A stretch of DNA of 64,000 bases from Erigeron canadensis (taxonomy: Eukaryota; Streptophyta; Magnoliopsida; Asterales; Asteraceae). The notes beneath the pieces are model-generated. The model saw only the letters and a program-made list of their open reading frames with translations. It did not search any database and was not told the origin of the DNA. Positions within the stretch are counted from its first letter, which is position 1. The number at the start of each line of letters is the position of its first letter. This document shows, in pieces, positions 23,182-33,637 of the stretch. The position numbers were made by a program, and so were the translations under genes. The stretch covers positions 16,370,501-16,434,500 of the forward strand of contig NC_057761.1 of assembly GCF_010389155.1 (NCBI RefSeq), given 5' to 3'.

Positions 23182-24081
23182 TTATTCTTGAGTATTAAAT
23201 TACTTTGTCTACTGTTTTCTATTTTACGTTGATAGTAGGCTAGATTACTAGCTATTGAGGTAAAATTGTATTACATATATAGGGCATGTCCTATATATGA
23301 ACTAGTGTAGTATCTCTGCTACATTACTTTTACTTTAATTGTTGGGTATTTATAACAGCCACCGGGGAATTACCTTCCTCTTTACCCGTGCAGATTGCAA
23401 CAATAACATGAAGTTTGCTGAGATAAGTGTAGTTCAATCACATTTGATTACGCGTGGGTTTATGCCAAACTATGTTTGCTGGTTTGAACACGGCGAATTA
23501 TTAGTTGATCATAGCACATATGTAATTGATGGCAAGAATAATGATTTATCTATTAATGATGACGAGAATGGTAGTTTGCCTCTTTTTGATGATGGGAATG
23601 ATGATTTACTTGATAATGATGATTTATATTTAAGTGAAGATGAGGATTATGATTTTTTTGGTAATGGCGCTATGGGTGATGATTTGTTTGGTAATGCCAA
23701 TGAGAATGATGAACTTCAAGAATTGTTTATCGACTCCAAAAGGGATTTAAATGAAGTGTGTAAAGAATTTACCACATTCTCTGCAGTGTTGAAATTGTTT
23801 AACTTAAAATCAAACTATGGTTGGAGTGATAAAAGTTTCAAAGGTCTATTAGAGGTTTTGCATGACATGCTCCCCGAAGATAATGTTTTACCTGTTTCAT
23901 TTCACGAAGCAAAAAAACTAATTTGTCCGATGGGAATGGAAGTTTAAAGAATAGATGCTTGTCGAAATGATTGTATATTGTATAGAAATGAATATGCAGA
24001 TCTACATGAATGTATTAGATGTAGTGCATCAAGGTTTATAGTTAGACAACAAACGGATGAGAGTAGTGATGTGACAAAGAA

Positions 24082-24096
24082 CCCCCCCCCCCCCCC
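24082..24096. repeat. C15 homopolymer inside the CACTA transposase
   Basis: Fifteen consecutive C spelling Pro codons; the reading frame happens to be kept across it. Confidence 0.9.
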
Positions 24097-24309
24097 GGCT
24101 AAAGTGTTGTGGTATTTTCGCATTGTCCCGAGGCTAAAACGGTTATTTGCAAATCCTAGAGATGGAAAATTGTTACGCTGGCATGCCGAGATTAGAAATT
24201 AAGACATGTGGTTGATTCCCCCCAATGGAGCAATATTGATTTTGATTTTCAAGAATTTGGTGCAGAGACTAGAAATTTACGGTTTGGACTTAGTTCTAAC
24301 GGGATTAAT

Positions 24310-25202
24310 TGTTAGGTTGAAAATCAACCAACTGTACAGAATTCTGAATTCATTCAGAATTAGTTCACTGAAGCTTCACTTTAGTTCAAGATCAACCTAA
24401 TCTAAAAGCATTCATTCTGAAGTCGAATTCTAAAGTCGAAGACTGTAAAAGAGATTCATCTCAGAAGCAGAGCTCAGAGAAAATTCTACCAGATCAAAGA
24501 CTTAAGCATCTCAGTGTAAAAGTATTTACAACACTTTTACACTGATTACGAGGAAGCCTTTTTACTTTATCTTTCTTTATCCAGTTAATAACATAACACC
24601 TGGTAAACTAATAGATTAAGTAAAAGGTTGGTAATAAAGTGTTAAATGTCACATCAAATAACTTTCACACTTAACCTTTAAAATGTACTTTTAAGGAATC
24701 AATTTGAAATCCTTAAATTGTATCCCAAGCACGTATTGTACGGACAAGTCCACATCAGCTTGGACTTTGTCTATAAATACAAGGCTTCCCACAAATTGCA
24801 AAATGTTGAAACTTTGGCATTGCAACTTGTGAGATATACTCTAAGTAATTCTTACGAGTATTTCCAAGTTATTAGAACACTTGTATTTCAAGGTTGTTTA
24901 GATATTTTCACAAGTGTGAGAATCTTTGTTCCGCAACAACCTTTGTATTTTGTTTATATAAATGAATAAAATACATTGAAAAATACATCGTGTCTCAATT
25001 GCCTAAATACTTGACTTTACATATTATTTATATAGTTTTAGCACTTTGTTTCTTGCATTTACTTTCAGTTGATATCCATATCTGGATCGTATTCTGAACT
25101 AGTCATTCTTCTAGTTCATAATTACTTGCCAATCGAGTTTTCTTGATATACTTGTCTTATTTATTGCCGTTCTCGTTATTCATCTTGTTGAAGGGACTCA
25201 CA
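24310..25202 (+). repeat. 5' LTR of element X
   Basis: 893 bp, TGTTAGGTTG to GGGACTCACA. It contains the conserved LTR hairpin at 24511-24545, a TATA box at 24772-24779 and an AATGAATAAAATAC polyadenylation-like stretch near 24960. The end is fixed by the primer binding site two bases downstream. Confidence 0.92.
24511..24545 (+). promoter_or_regulatory. LTR hairpin (13-bp stem, 9-base loop)
   Basis: TCAGTGTAAAAGT pairs perfectly with ACTTTTACACTGA around the loop ATTTACAAC. It lies in U3, about 230 bp upstream of the TATA box. Equivalent hairpins are at 12138-12170, 45737-45771 and 61807-61834 and, reversed, near 29205-29236. Confidence 0.8.
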
Positions 25203-25204
25203 TT

Positions 25205-25217
25205 TGGTATTAGAGCC
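25205..25217 (+). promoter_or_regulatory. Primer binding site of element X (tRNA-Met)
   Basis: TGGTATTAGAGCC differs by one base from TGGTATCAGAGCC, the standard plant copia site complementary to initiator tRNA-Met. It primes minus-strand cDNA synthesis. Confidence 0.9.
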
Positions 25218-25261
25218 TCAAGGTTAAATTTATAAATTTTACAACCTTTTGATCTCACAAG

Positions 25262-26966
25262 ATGTCTGGCACCGAAGAAGCTAATCCTAATGTTAATGTT
25301 AATGCTAATAATCCACCACCACCTCCTATCAACAACAATATACCTTTGCACAATGTTCATGTCTATTTTCCAAACAATCCTGTTCCAAAGTTTGATGGGG
25401 ACAGTGACACTTTCATAACATGGAAGGTGTGCATGTTAAAATATACTGTTGGCGTAGAAAGACATTTGACCACCATTATGAAAGAAGGTCCCTTTGTTCC
25501 TATGAATGCTTCAACTGTGGTCAGAAATGCTTATGGGACTCTTAGGCAGACACCTAAGGATAAGGATCATTGATCACAAGAGGATCATAGGCTGGTAGAT
25601 CTTGATATTAAACTTCAAAATATGATTCTCTTCGCAGTTCCTGAAGATTTAAAACCCACTCTTGTCCTTCTTGAAAACTCTAAATTAATGTGGGAAGAAC
25701 TGATGACACAGTTTGAAGGTACAAAGGAAACAATTGTCACAAGAAAAGTTGTTTTGAATAAAAAATATGAATCTTTCTTTGCTTACCCAAATGAAACTTT
25801 AACTCAAACTTACATCAGATTCACAAATCTGGTAAACCAATTGAAAGCTTTGGGTGTTGAAAATGACAAAGAAATTTTGTTAGAAAAATTTTATGATATT
25901 TTACCTTCTAAATGGGAAAGTTATGGTTCATGCTTCTACTAGTTCTGGAGTGGTTCAGTATTCTAAACCACATGGCACTTCTTTACTATCTTTTGAGAGT
26001 GAGAATTCAGACTCAGTGAAGAAGTTAGTGGCAGATTTGATGAAAACTGGTATATCTGATTATGCAACTCATGAGTGTGATGAAGATGACAATGATGTTC
26101 TGGTTGCCATGCTGGCTAAAACGTTTAATCGTTTTAAGGCCAAATCTAACAAATTTGGCAAAAATGCTTCCAGTGCTTCTATTGATAAGTCTAATCTTGA
26201 GTGCTTTAAGTGCGGAAAGAAAGGACATTTTATGAAGGAATACAGATCTAGTCAGCCCTCATCATCATACTCTACTCCTAACCCTATTTTTCAGAAATCT
26301 GACGATGTCTATAAGGCCAGGTACAAGAAATTGAAGGCCCATATAGCACTAATGGCACAAGAAGAATCCAACAAAAACAGCTGCATGGTGGCAGACTCAG
26401 AGAAATGGGAAGATTCTGATGTGTCTTCTGACGATGAAGAAGAAGTAAGGGGTATGTGTTTCATGGCTCGTAAAGATCAAGGTCATGTTGTCAAGTCTGA
26501 TGTTGAATCTGGTCGTTGGGTGGATATAATCAAGAAGAAGGTTAGTACATTTGGTTTTGAAAGTAATGAGGAACAAAAACTGGATCTTTTAGTTCTGATT
26601 GAGGCCGACATTTCTTATGTTGAAACTGTGCGTTCAAAAAGTTTAAAAATGTTTGAAAATAAAGCCTCTGAACTGAATGCCAGTCAAGCCAGGCTAAAGG
26701 AACTAAAAGATGTTCAGTTGGCCCTGAAAAGTTATCAGTCTTTAGTAGCCAAACTGGAAGTTGGAAAAGAAGAGCTGAAATTGATTCTTGAAAAAGAACA
26801 AAAAATAATCAAATCATGGATGAAATCTCCAAACCCAGATGCTGCAATTAAAAACACGTTTTCAAATCTAGCATCTATAATCACTGATTTAGATGCTCTT
26901 CTAAAACAAATGCAACCTGAGAATTTTTTTAAAGAAATTGGCAAAACAAAGACAGTGACTGAATAG
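25262..26966 (+). pseudogene. Copia gag (element X), zinc knuckle damaged
   Basis: ATG 45 bp after the primer site. The N-terminus is Asn/Pro-rich (NVNANNPPPPPINNN), followed by VPKFDGDSDTFITWK, typical of copia capsid, then LILE-type helices (MTQFEGTKETI, NETLTQTYIRFTNLVNQLK). Stops or shifts occur near 25571 and 25940. The zinc knuckle reads CFKCGKKGHFMKEY: the last Cys is Tyr, so zinc binding should fail. A long charged coiled-coil tail follows (about 26300-26960), ending at 26966. Divergent from the gag of B and H. Confidence 0.85.
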
Positions 26967-28527
26967 GCCCACGAACAATCTGAGGGTAATCTAAAGCACG
27001 TCAGACCAATGCTTCAGAAAAGAAGGCTCAGTTGAAAAAGCCATCCCCCCAGTCTTCATCCCAGGTTCCAAAAGTCAAGAAGAAGAAGAAAAATGTCTCC
27101 CCCACTGAGCTATCTACCTCAGATTCTGGTAGGATTCTGGTGTCTAAAGAAGAATCTATTTTGTTAAGGTTGGAAAGCCAATTTTAGTTGTTGGCTAGAC
27201 AAGTGCAAAGCTGTAATGCACGTTTAAAATATGTTGAAAGCGCTCCTATACAACCCAAACAAAATGCTAAACATTTTTTGAAACAAATCAAACAAAAATC
27301 TGTAAAGAAAAAGGTTGAAACTCCTATCAAACAAACTATTTTTGTGTCATCTAAAGTGATGACTGAAATTCATTTTGATCCTTCTGTTCCTCCTGAACCA
27401 AAGAAATCTGAGACTGCTAAGGGAGATTCCAGTGAACCCATCAAAACATGGGTTCCCAATAAGAATTAATTTGTGTGAGTGTGTGCAGGGAGACCGAAAG
27501 AAGTATATATGGTATCTGGACAGTACTGCTGGCAGAACCATGACTGGTAACAAAACCATGCTGGAGGAATATAGGGTGCAAGAAGGGCCCTTAATAATGT
27601 CTGTTAATGATGGCAATGGACAAACTGAGGGATATGGTGTTTTGAATAACGGTCAAGTCAAATTCACAAGAGTTGCATATGTGAACGGTTTGAAATATAA
27701 CCTGATCAGTGTCAGCTAACTCTGTGATTATGGCTTCAAGGTTTTATTTGATGTATCTCAAGGCACCATATTCAACAGGGATTGGAAGGTAGTAATGGTT
27801 GCACCAAGGAAAGGAAACATTTATGTCATTGATATGAAAATTTCACCCAGTGAACAATGCTTCTATACAAAGGAAGATGAGGACACAAACTAGTTGTGGC
27901 ACAAGAGGTTATCCCATCTGAACTTCAAGAACATCAACAAATTGTCAAGAAAGCAACTCGCTGATGGGATACCACCATTATCTTTCAATAAAGACAAACC
28001 ATGTCTAGGTTGTGAAATGGGAAAGAAGAAAAGAGCAACATTCAAGACCAAGCAAAATTTTAGCATCACTGAGCCTCTTCAGATGCTTCATATGAATCAT
28101 TTTGGTCCTGTGAACGTTCAGACAAGAGCTGGAAAAAAAATACACCCTTGTAGATGTTGATGAATATTCAAGATATTGTTGGGTGATCTTCCTCAAAACC
28201 AAAGGTGAAGCTGCTGCTGAATTTATTGCCCTCATCAAGCAAATTGAACTCAAGCACAAACGAAAAGTACGTCAGCTCAGAAGTGATTATGGCACTGAAT
28301 TCAGAAATTCCACTCTAAGTCCTTCTGCACTGACACTGACATATCTCAGAAGCCCATACACCAGAGCCGAATGGTGTAGTAGAAAGAAAGAATCTAACGC
28401 TGATAGAAGTTGCTAGAAGTATGTTGAACGAATCTAGTCTTCCCAAGAATTTCTAGGCTGAAGCTGTTGCAACTGCATGCTACACTCAGAACAGATCACT
28501 TTATGTCAAGAGACATAAGAAGACTTA
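26967..28527 (+). pseudogene. Copia protease and integrase N-terminal part (element X)
   Basis: The protease region reads YIWYLDSTAGRTMTG; the D-S-G site has become D-S-T. Its downstream part (YVNGLKYNLISVS) ends in a TAA at 27717-27719. Integrase shows WHKRLSHLNFKNINKLS and CLGCEMGKKKR (HHCC), then LHMNHFGPVN, where the first catalytic Asp is Asn. RSDYGTEFRN is retained after a frameshift near 28140. Further stops precede the truncation at ACYTQNRSLYVKRHKKT. Protease and integrase would both be inactive. Confidence 0.85.
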
Positions 28528-29479
28528 TAAGTCCCAACTCAATAGATGGTACTAACTGAAGACACCTCTATGTTGATGGTGAGAATTCATTGCAATATAA
28601 ACACTGAACTGGAGACGACCAGTTGTAGTGAATGTATACCAAGTTCTTGGTTAGATTACTTAAAAGTGACAATAAGTAAATAAAAATGCAATAAATAAAT
28701 ACATTAAAGTAAATATGGCGAGAACAAGTTGTAATTTTCAAATGTATTTTATTTACTGATATTAAATAAAATACAAGGTTTTTGCGGAACCAAGATAATA
28801 CATAAATGTAAATATCCTAACAACCTATGAAATACAATTGATCTATACTTGGAAATTCTCTTTCACAATCGAAACACTTAAAGTTGTGAAGTGTTCCTTT
28901 TTATGATTGAGAGAATATTGCACAAGTACACCAAGAATATTGCAAAAGTCTTAATATGCAAAGTTATATTCTTGTTGTGCAAAGACCTCTATTTATAGAC
29001 AAAGTTGGCATTGGGATTCCAACTTTGTTGTATAGATATGGTTGACAGCATTTAAGGAAATTAGACGTGTTCCTTGAAATGTTTGATAAGGTAAGTCAAG
29101 ATGTTACTTTATCCAATCTGCTTTATGTACTTTTGTACTTTAATCATAGACAAATGATATCGTTTGTATAAAGCTGCATAAAGCAAAAATGTCTTCCTCG
29201 TAAACAGTGTAAAGCATTGTAAAGACTTTAAACTGATGCTCTCCAGTTTCTGAGTAGAATGCCAAATGGGCTTCGCTGCCATCGTCATTCTCTATCTTCC
29301 ACTTGTTGTCTTTGACGTCAATTGGAATGTCTTCAGTTCTGATCAGATCTCAACTGGAGGAAGTCTTCAGTTGCATTAACTGTACGCTGCAACTAGACTT
29401 CAATATATTTCTGGACAAATCTTATGTTTCTCCAGATGCAACTGGAGACTGGCCAGTTTAAACAAAACTGGACCTAACA
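28528..29479 (-). repeat. 3' LTR of element Z
   Basis: On the minus strand it starts TGTTAGGTCCAG and runs to GTTGGGACTT near 28528; the last few bases differ from the expected GACTCACA, so the edge may be slightly eroded. It is about 950 bp. A TATA box (TATAAATA on the minus strand) is near 28988-28995. It closely parallels the LTR at 61554-62524. Confidence 0.88.
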
Positions 29480-29490
29480 AATTCCCCCTA
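29480..29490 (-). promoter_or_regulatory. Polypurine tract of element Z
   Basis: Minus strand TAGGGGGAATT directly before TGTTAGG. The plus-strand counterpart in the related element is ACTAGGGGGGATT at 61541-61553. Confidence 0.85.
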
Positions 29491-29570
29491 TTTGTCCTGA
29501 AATATTGCCAAGTCTTTTCAAGTTCTTGTATCTATACAAGTATGAACTTAATGGACTTGTTTGACCAAAT

Positions 29571-30514
29571 CTAATCTAAGTTTCCAAGGCATTTTTGTAG
29601 ATCATCAAAGGCTTTGGAATTTTCTTTTAAGTTTGTTAGATTTAATCTGTTATCTATCTTGTGGTTACAATCTGGCAACTTGTATATACATGATAAAATT
29701 ACAAAAGTTACAAGAAGGTAAATAAAATTACAAGTAGATAACTGGAAGAAGAACTTAAACTGATGGCCATTCAACAGTTCTCCTCCTCTTAGCATCTGAA
29801 GAAATAGGTTGTCTATCTTCAGGATCAAAGTTCAATCTTTCCTCAACACTTTCTTTGAACTTGATCAGACTTTGAAGAACATAAACCCAACAATTCTCAA
29901 CCTTGTTCTTATGTTGTCGTGCCTCCAACAGATTCACCATCTCAACCTGCTCAAAATGTCCATACTGATGAACATCAGGATTCTCAGTTGTGAGTAATGG
30001 TCCTTTGAAGTATTGAATGGTTACCACAAATTGCCTTCCTCCAGGTTTAATTAATACTTTAACTTCTGTGATTTTTCCTGGATGATATCTTCGCTAAAGA
30101 ACTGCAGTTAAGTATGCACGTGCATCAGATTCATTGACTAGTTTGATCTGGGCAGTGCTCAGTTTTTGTACAGCAGCTCGGGTATATTCAGTGGATGGCT
30201 CATTGGGTTCCACCCAAGTTCTCAAGTTTGCATCCCTTGGCAAGGGTTTTAGATTTGATTTAATCTTGGACTTGGGTGGGTTCAATACTTGTTTAACAAT
30301 CTTCTTTATATGCTCAGACCTCTTCAGAATCCCTTTAGCCCTAACTTCCTTGGCCTTCTCCACTGATATGTTTAAATTTCTAGCAGCATGTTCGGCTTCA
30401 TCATCAGGATAGTCTTTGTCAAGATTGATTTCAATCATATCATTTACTAGTTCCACTATCCATGGGTCACTTTTGACCTTCCTGTATTGCTCCAGTGTGA
30501 TGCCCAACAGATTG
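29571..30514 (-). pseudogene. ORF2 C-terminal part of element Z
   Basis: Minus-strand frames (30514-30094, 30027-29755, 29828-29571). The segment LLGITLEQYRKVKSDPWIVE and the following Lys-rich region (KIVKQVLNPPKSKIKS, RDANLRTWVEP) aligns with AALGLSLERYQKIKEDARVQ and RDADLSTFVSMPK in ORF2 of element X2. It is predicted soluble, charged and helical. The frame is interrupted near 30090 and again near 29830. The open stretch between 30515 and 30636 belongs to the inserted gypsy LTR and is not part of it. Confidence 0.65.
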
Positions 30515-32477
30515 TGTAACGCCCTGCTATATGATAAAAATGTGAATTTCAAAAAAATTTCGACTTTAAACATAACACTGTTAATAAAATGCGGAAGCGG
30601 CTTTTTAAAATCCCAATTGATTCTTAACGGAACCAATAAAACATAATGAATGTCTTAAAAAGGTGTTACCAACCAGTATCATCACAATAATGTAAATGAA
30701 ATCTACAATCAACCTCATTAAAGACAGTCAACATAATAAAAGCCAAAAAGCTAAATAAATAAGTCTACTTAAATAGTGCAACTATGGTTAACTATAGCCA
30801 ATGTCCAAAAGCTCCAATAATAGCCACCTATCTTACAAGCAAGCTACCAGCCACTGATCGATGCCTACCCTGAGGGCACAACACATTTTCCACAAAACAA
30901 GTGTCAGCTATTAAAGCTGAGTAAGATAACAAGTTAGTATAAATAAAAGGATTGCCCATTAAATCACTATAATAAATCAACTCATGCATATATAAAGGCA
31001 CAAACAACAAAACAACATAAACTGCATAATAAGGATTATCAAATCCTATAATGTGCTTAGCAATCCTCCATAATCACCAATATCCACATAACTGCTTAAG
31101 TTGCATAAATCACCAAAATTTATGCCATGATAAACTACATAAAAAGGTTGTGTGATGCGGCTAGATATCCAAATATGGAACCTTACACCCGACTTGATGG
31201 GTAGACCTTACGGTGGTCCATCTATGTCGTTATGGATAGGCATAACCAAATCCATGAGTATTCCGTTAACACCAGGTGGTCAACCAAGACACCCGAAATA
31301 CTCTTAACACCAGGTTGTATTCACAAGAGAACCTGATCAGGGTCCCAAGTGACGCCATAGCACACTCCGCCTAAATAGACGTCATGTGGGTTAAGCTTAA
31401 CTCTTACACCAATGCTCGAGACTTTCACCAAAAGATATATTACCTTTTACAGCTTCACAAACCACAAAACGAATAGTTTACCAAGCTTGTTTAATGTCTC
31501 CTTTTTCTTCTTTTTTTTCTTTCGCTCGCATGAAACCAAAGAAATAGTTTTATGTCTTTCGACTGCTCGACCAAGAAACCTCCACCAAATCAATGAATTG
31601 TATTTTTCTTATTATTGTAACAATGAGATTAATAAATCAAAAGGGTTTTGTGTCATTGTCCTTTGGCTTGCTCGACGAGAAATACACCACAAAAGTTATG
31701 TTTTGCCTTTCTATTTGTTGGTTCATTGCAATGGTGAGACACAACATGTTATAATTAATTACTTCATGATATGGCACAAAACAAGTTGATCATCTTCATT
31801 TATCTTCTTTTTTTGTGTGATTAAATTCGGAGGCTGCAAACCAAAAAGAAGATAACGTGGCTTTTCCTTTTTCCTTCTTCCAAATTGCAGCTAGACACTC
31901 ATGACTCATGTACAACATATCAATTTGTTAAACTATTATATTTGGATTCCTATTTGTTTGACATCGCCTAGGATTAGAACCGATTAAAGAGAATATGGTA
32001 TTCTCTTATTTTTCTTTTTGCTCGACGGCTACGTACAAAAGAATAGAGGATATGATATATTAGAGGGTTTGTTAATTGTGTTTAGAGATTAATATAAGTT
32101 TACCCTAAGCAGTAAGTACAACAAATAGAAGTTTTATTTATTTTTTAATAATCCAACACTTAAGCCCCCCGGTTACGTCGTCACTGACATGACAATTTTA
32201 TCTAACTTCATTTATCGACCTCTCACATTTATACAACCAATACTGGGAATACATACGACTCTACAAACCTTATTAGTCGTTAATAATTAATTCTTACCAC
32301 ATATCGAATTGAATCTATATAATACTTGATATCACCTACATATTAATCTACACATTAATTAGCCACACATAAATGCACATCAAATTTCAATGTTCACACA
32401 CCCATAACGACTTAGTGGAAACCTAAACAGTCTGACCAAATGGAAGGTCAACCTATCTAAAAATTTAGGATGTTACA
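30515..32477 (-). repeat. 3' LTR of gypsy element F
   Basis: 1963 bp. Homologous in reverse to the LTR fragment at about 60040-61436: both carry the block with CTATGCCTATCC and TACCCATCA and the GACACTTGTTTTGT motif. No gene inside. Only one LTR is visible. Confidence 0.82.
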
Positions 32478-33630
32478 ATTATCCCCCTCTTGAAAGGATT
32501 CTGTCCTCGGAATCATTGGTCATGCAGACGAGCATCAAATAAGGCAGTCAGTACATGCAGACATGCATCAAATAAGACAGTCAGTACGTATTTAGTATTT
32601 TTAAGCACCACTATATCATATTAGCTTTACATTTATAAAGTACAAGCATCCGTACAGACTAGTATCTAAAGATAGTTGTTCAAAAGATCCATCAGGATGT
32701 TCAACAAAACCATAATGGATGACTCTTAAACTCTAGCAAAATAACTTCCATGTAACTGCTTCAATCTACCACTGTCTCCAGTAGGCCTCAAATTACTAGA
32801 CTTCAGCGAGGTAGCCAGCCAAAATAGACATACATATATTACCAACATATGAGCAAATTATTACACCAAATCATCTCCTAAACTAGTTCTTTGTGTTCAT
32901 CTGTTTTATATAAATTATAAGCCTACATTTTAGCTCCTAATAAATCTTTCAAATATATAGAGTTGTGAACCACATATACGTAAATAATGTATCCTCAGAA
33001 GACCACTGAATAATCCAAAGAAAAGAATAACTAAACTTAATATAAACCAAAAATTGCTCTACATAATTTATACTTCCATTATGCAAAAAGCAGCCCAAAT
33101 CGGCATGTTAATTTCTCTCTAACCTTTTAAACTGAGCGAATTGCCTCTATAACTTCGTTCACATAGTTCTTTAGAATGTCTAATATGGGTACATATGAAA
33201 TTAATGACCAAACCGTCTAGGATTCGACTTCTAGTAGCCAAACTTCAAACTTGCGAGATAGAAATATAACAACACAGCCTCGACCACTTAACAAAATTTA
33301 TAATAAGTAAAAGAGAGTGAGGCAAAGAAAGACAGAGTGTTAAAACATCTAAATATTAACCATCTTAGAAACAAGGTTATACATCCATATATAGGGAAAA
33401 AAATGTAATTATTATTTCTTGTAATAACATTACTGCTTAAAAACAAGAACGACATATCGAAAGAGATTTAGGCAATAAATTTGACTTCTTATAAATTGAG
33501 CCTTATTACCATTTACAAACCTAATCTCCATTTTCCTTTTTAGTTTTGCAACCCAACAAGGACCTAACTCTTTGCCTAATTACTTGATCCAATTAATATG
33601 AACATAATATTAATAATCATTGACTATTCG
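30515..33630 (-). mobile_element. Gypsy element F, 3' LTR and 3' untranslated part, in Z ORF2
   Basis: Minus-strand insertion that splits ORF2 of element Z. The LTR is 30515-32477 (TGTAACATCC to CAGGGCGTTACA on the minus strand). The adjacent sequence AAGAGGGGGATAAT (32478-32491) is its polypurine tract. The remaining 32492 to about 33630 is AT-rich with no ORF and is taken as the gypsy 3' untranslated region. The right edge is approximate because ORF2 sequence is also missing there. Confidence 0.75.
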
Positions 33631-33637
33631 ACACCGT

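Larger units (their letters stand above)
22236..23391 (+). mobile_element. LINE insertion 2, 5'-truncated, with 12-bp TSD
   Basis: Same LINE family as insertion 1, in plus orientation, inside the CACTA transposase. The target AGATTGCAACAA is present at 22224-22235 and 23392-23403. The 3' untranslated part (about 23182-23391) aligns with the reverse of 16162-16500, including GGGTATT and the TTTACCC end. It lacks an obvious poly-A tail. The insertion splits codons of the transposase domain exactly at the TSD. Confidence 0.88.
21190..24309 (+). mobile_element. CACTA (En/Spm) transposon, 5' part
   Basis: Starts CACTACTACACAAGTATAAA at 21190, a CACTA-type terminus, inserted in the gag of element H. 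Behind the terminus, short sub-terminal motifs recur (ATAGGACTCCCC at about 21210, ATAGGATTCCCC at about 21281), as expected of CACTA transposase-binding repeats. A transposase gene follows from 22141. LINE 2 interrupts it, and copia element X cuts it off at 24309. The opposite end, which should carry the inverted terminus, is not in the window. Confidence 0.75.
22141..24309 (+). pseudogene. CACTA transposase, N-terminal part, split by a LINE
   Basis: The transposase-associated N-terminal domain reads SLEDFLRFAKDN and YIRCPYVDCNN before the LINE, then resumes at 23392 with VVQSHLITRGFM and VCWFEHGE. A strongly acidic linker rich in Asp/Asn follows (about 23530-23730). Then come the conserved features of the CACTA transposase family: KKLICPMGMEV, DACRNDCILYRNEY, KVLWYFRIVPRLKRLFAN, LLRWHAE, VDSPQWSNIDFDF and RNLRFGLSSNGIN. 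A TAA stop is at 23945-23947 and a frameshift near 24200. It is cut at 24309 by element X before the catalytic core is complete. A C15 run lies inside it at 24082-24096. Confidence 0.85.
24310..28527 (+). mobile_element. Copia element X, 5' part (LTR, gag, protease, integrase)
   Basis: Inserted in the CACTA transposase; the five bases before it are TTAAT. It has a 5' LTR, primer binding site, gag, protease and the N-terminal two thirds of integrase. It breaks off at about 28527, where a minus-strand LTR of element Z begins. Its 3' LTR cannot be assigned: the LTR at 45498 is of the same family but clearly diverged, so it is probably not the partner. Confidence 0.8.
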
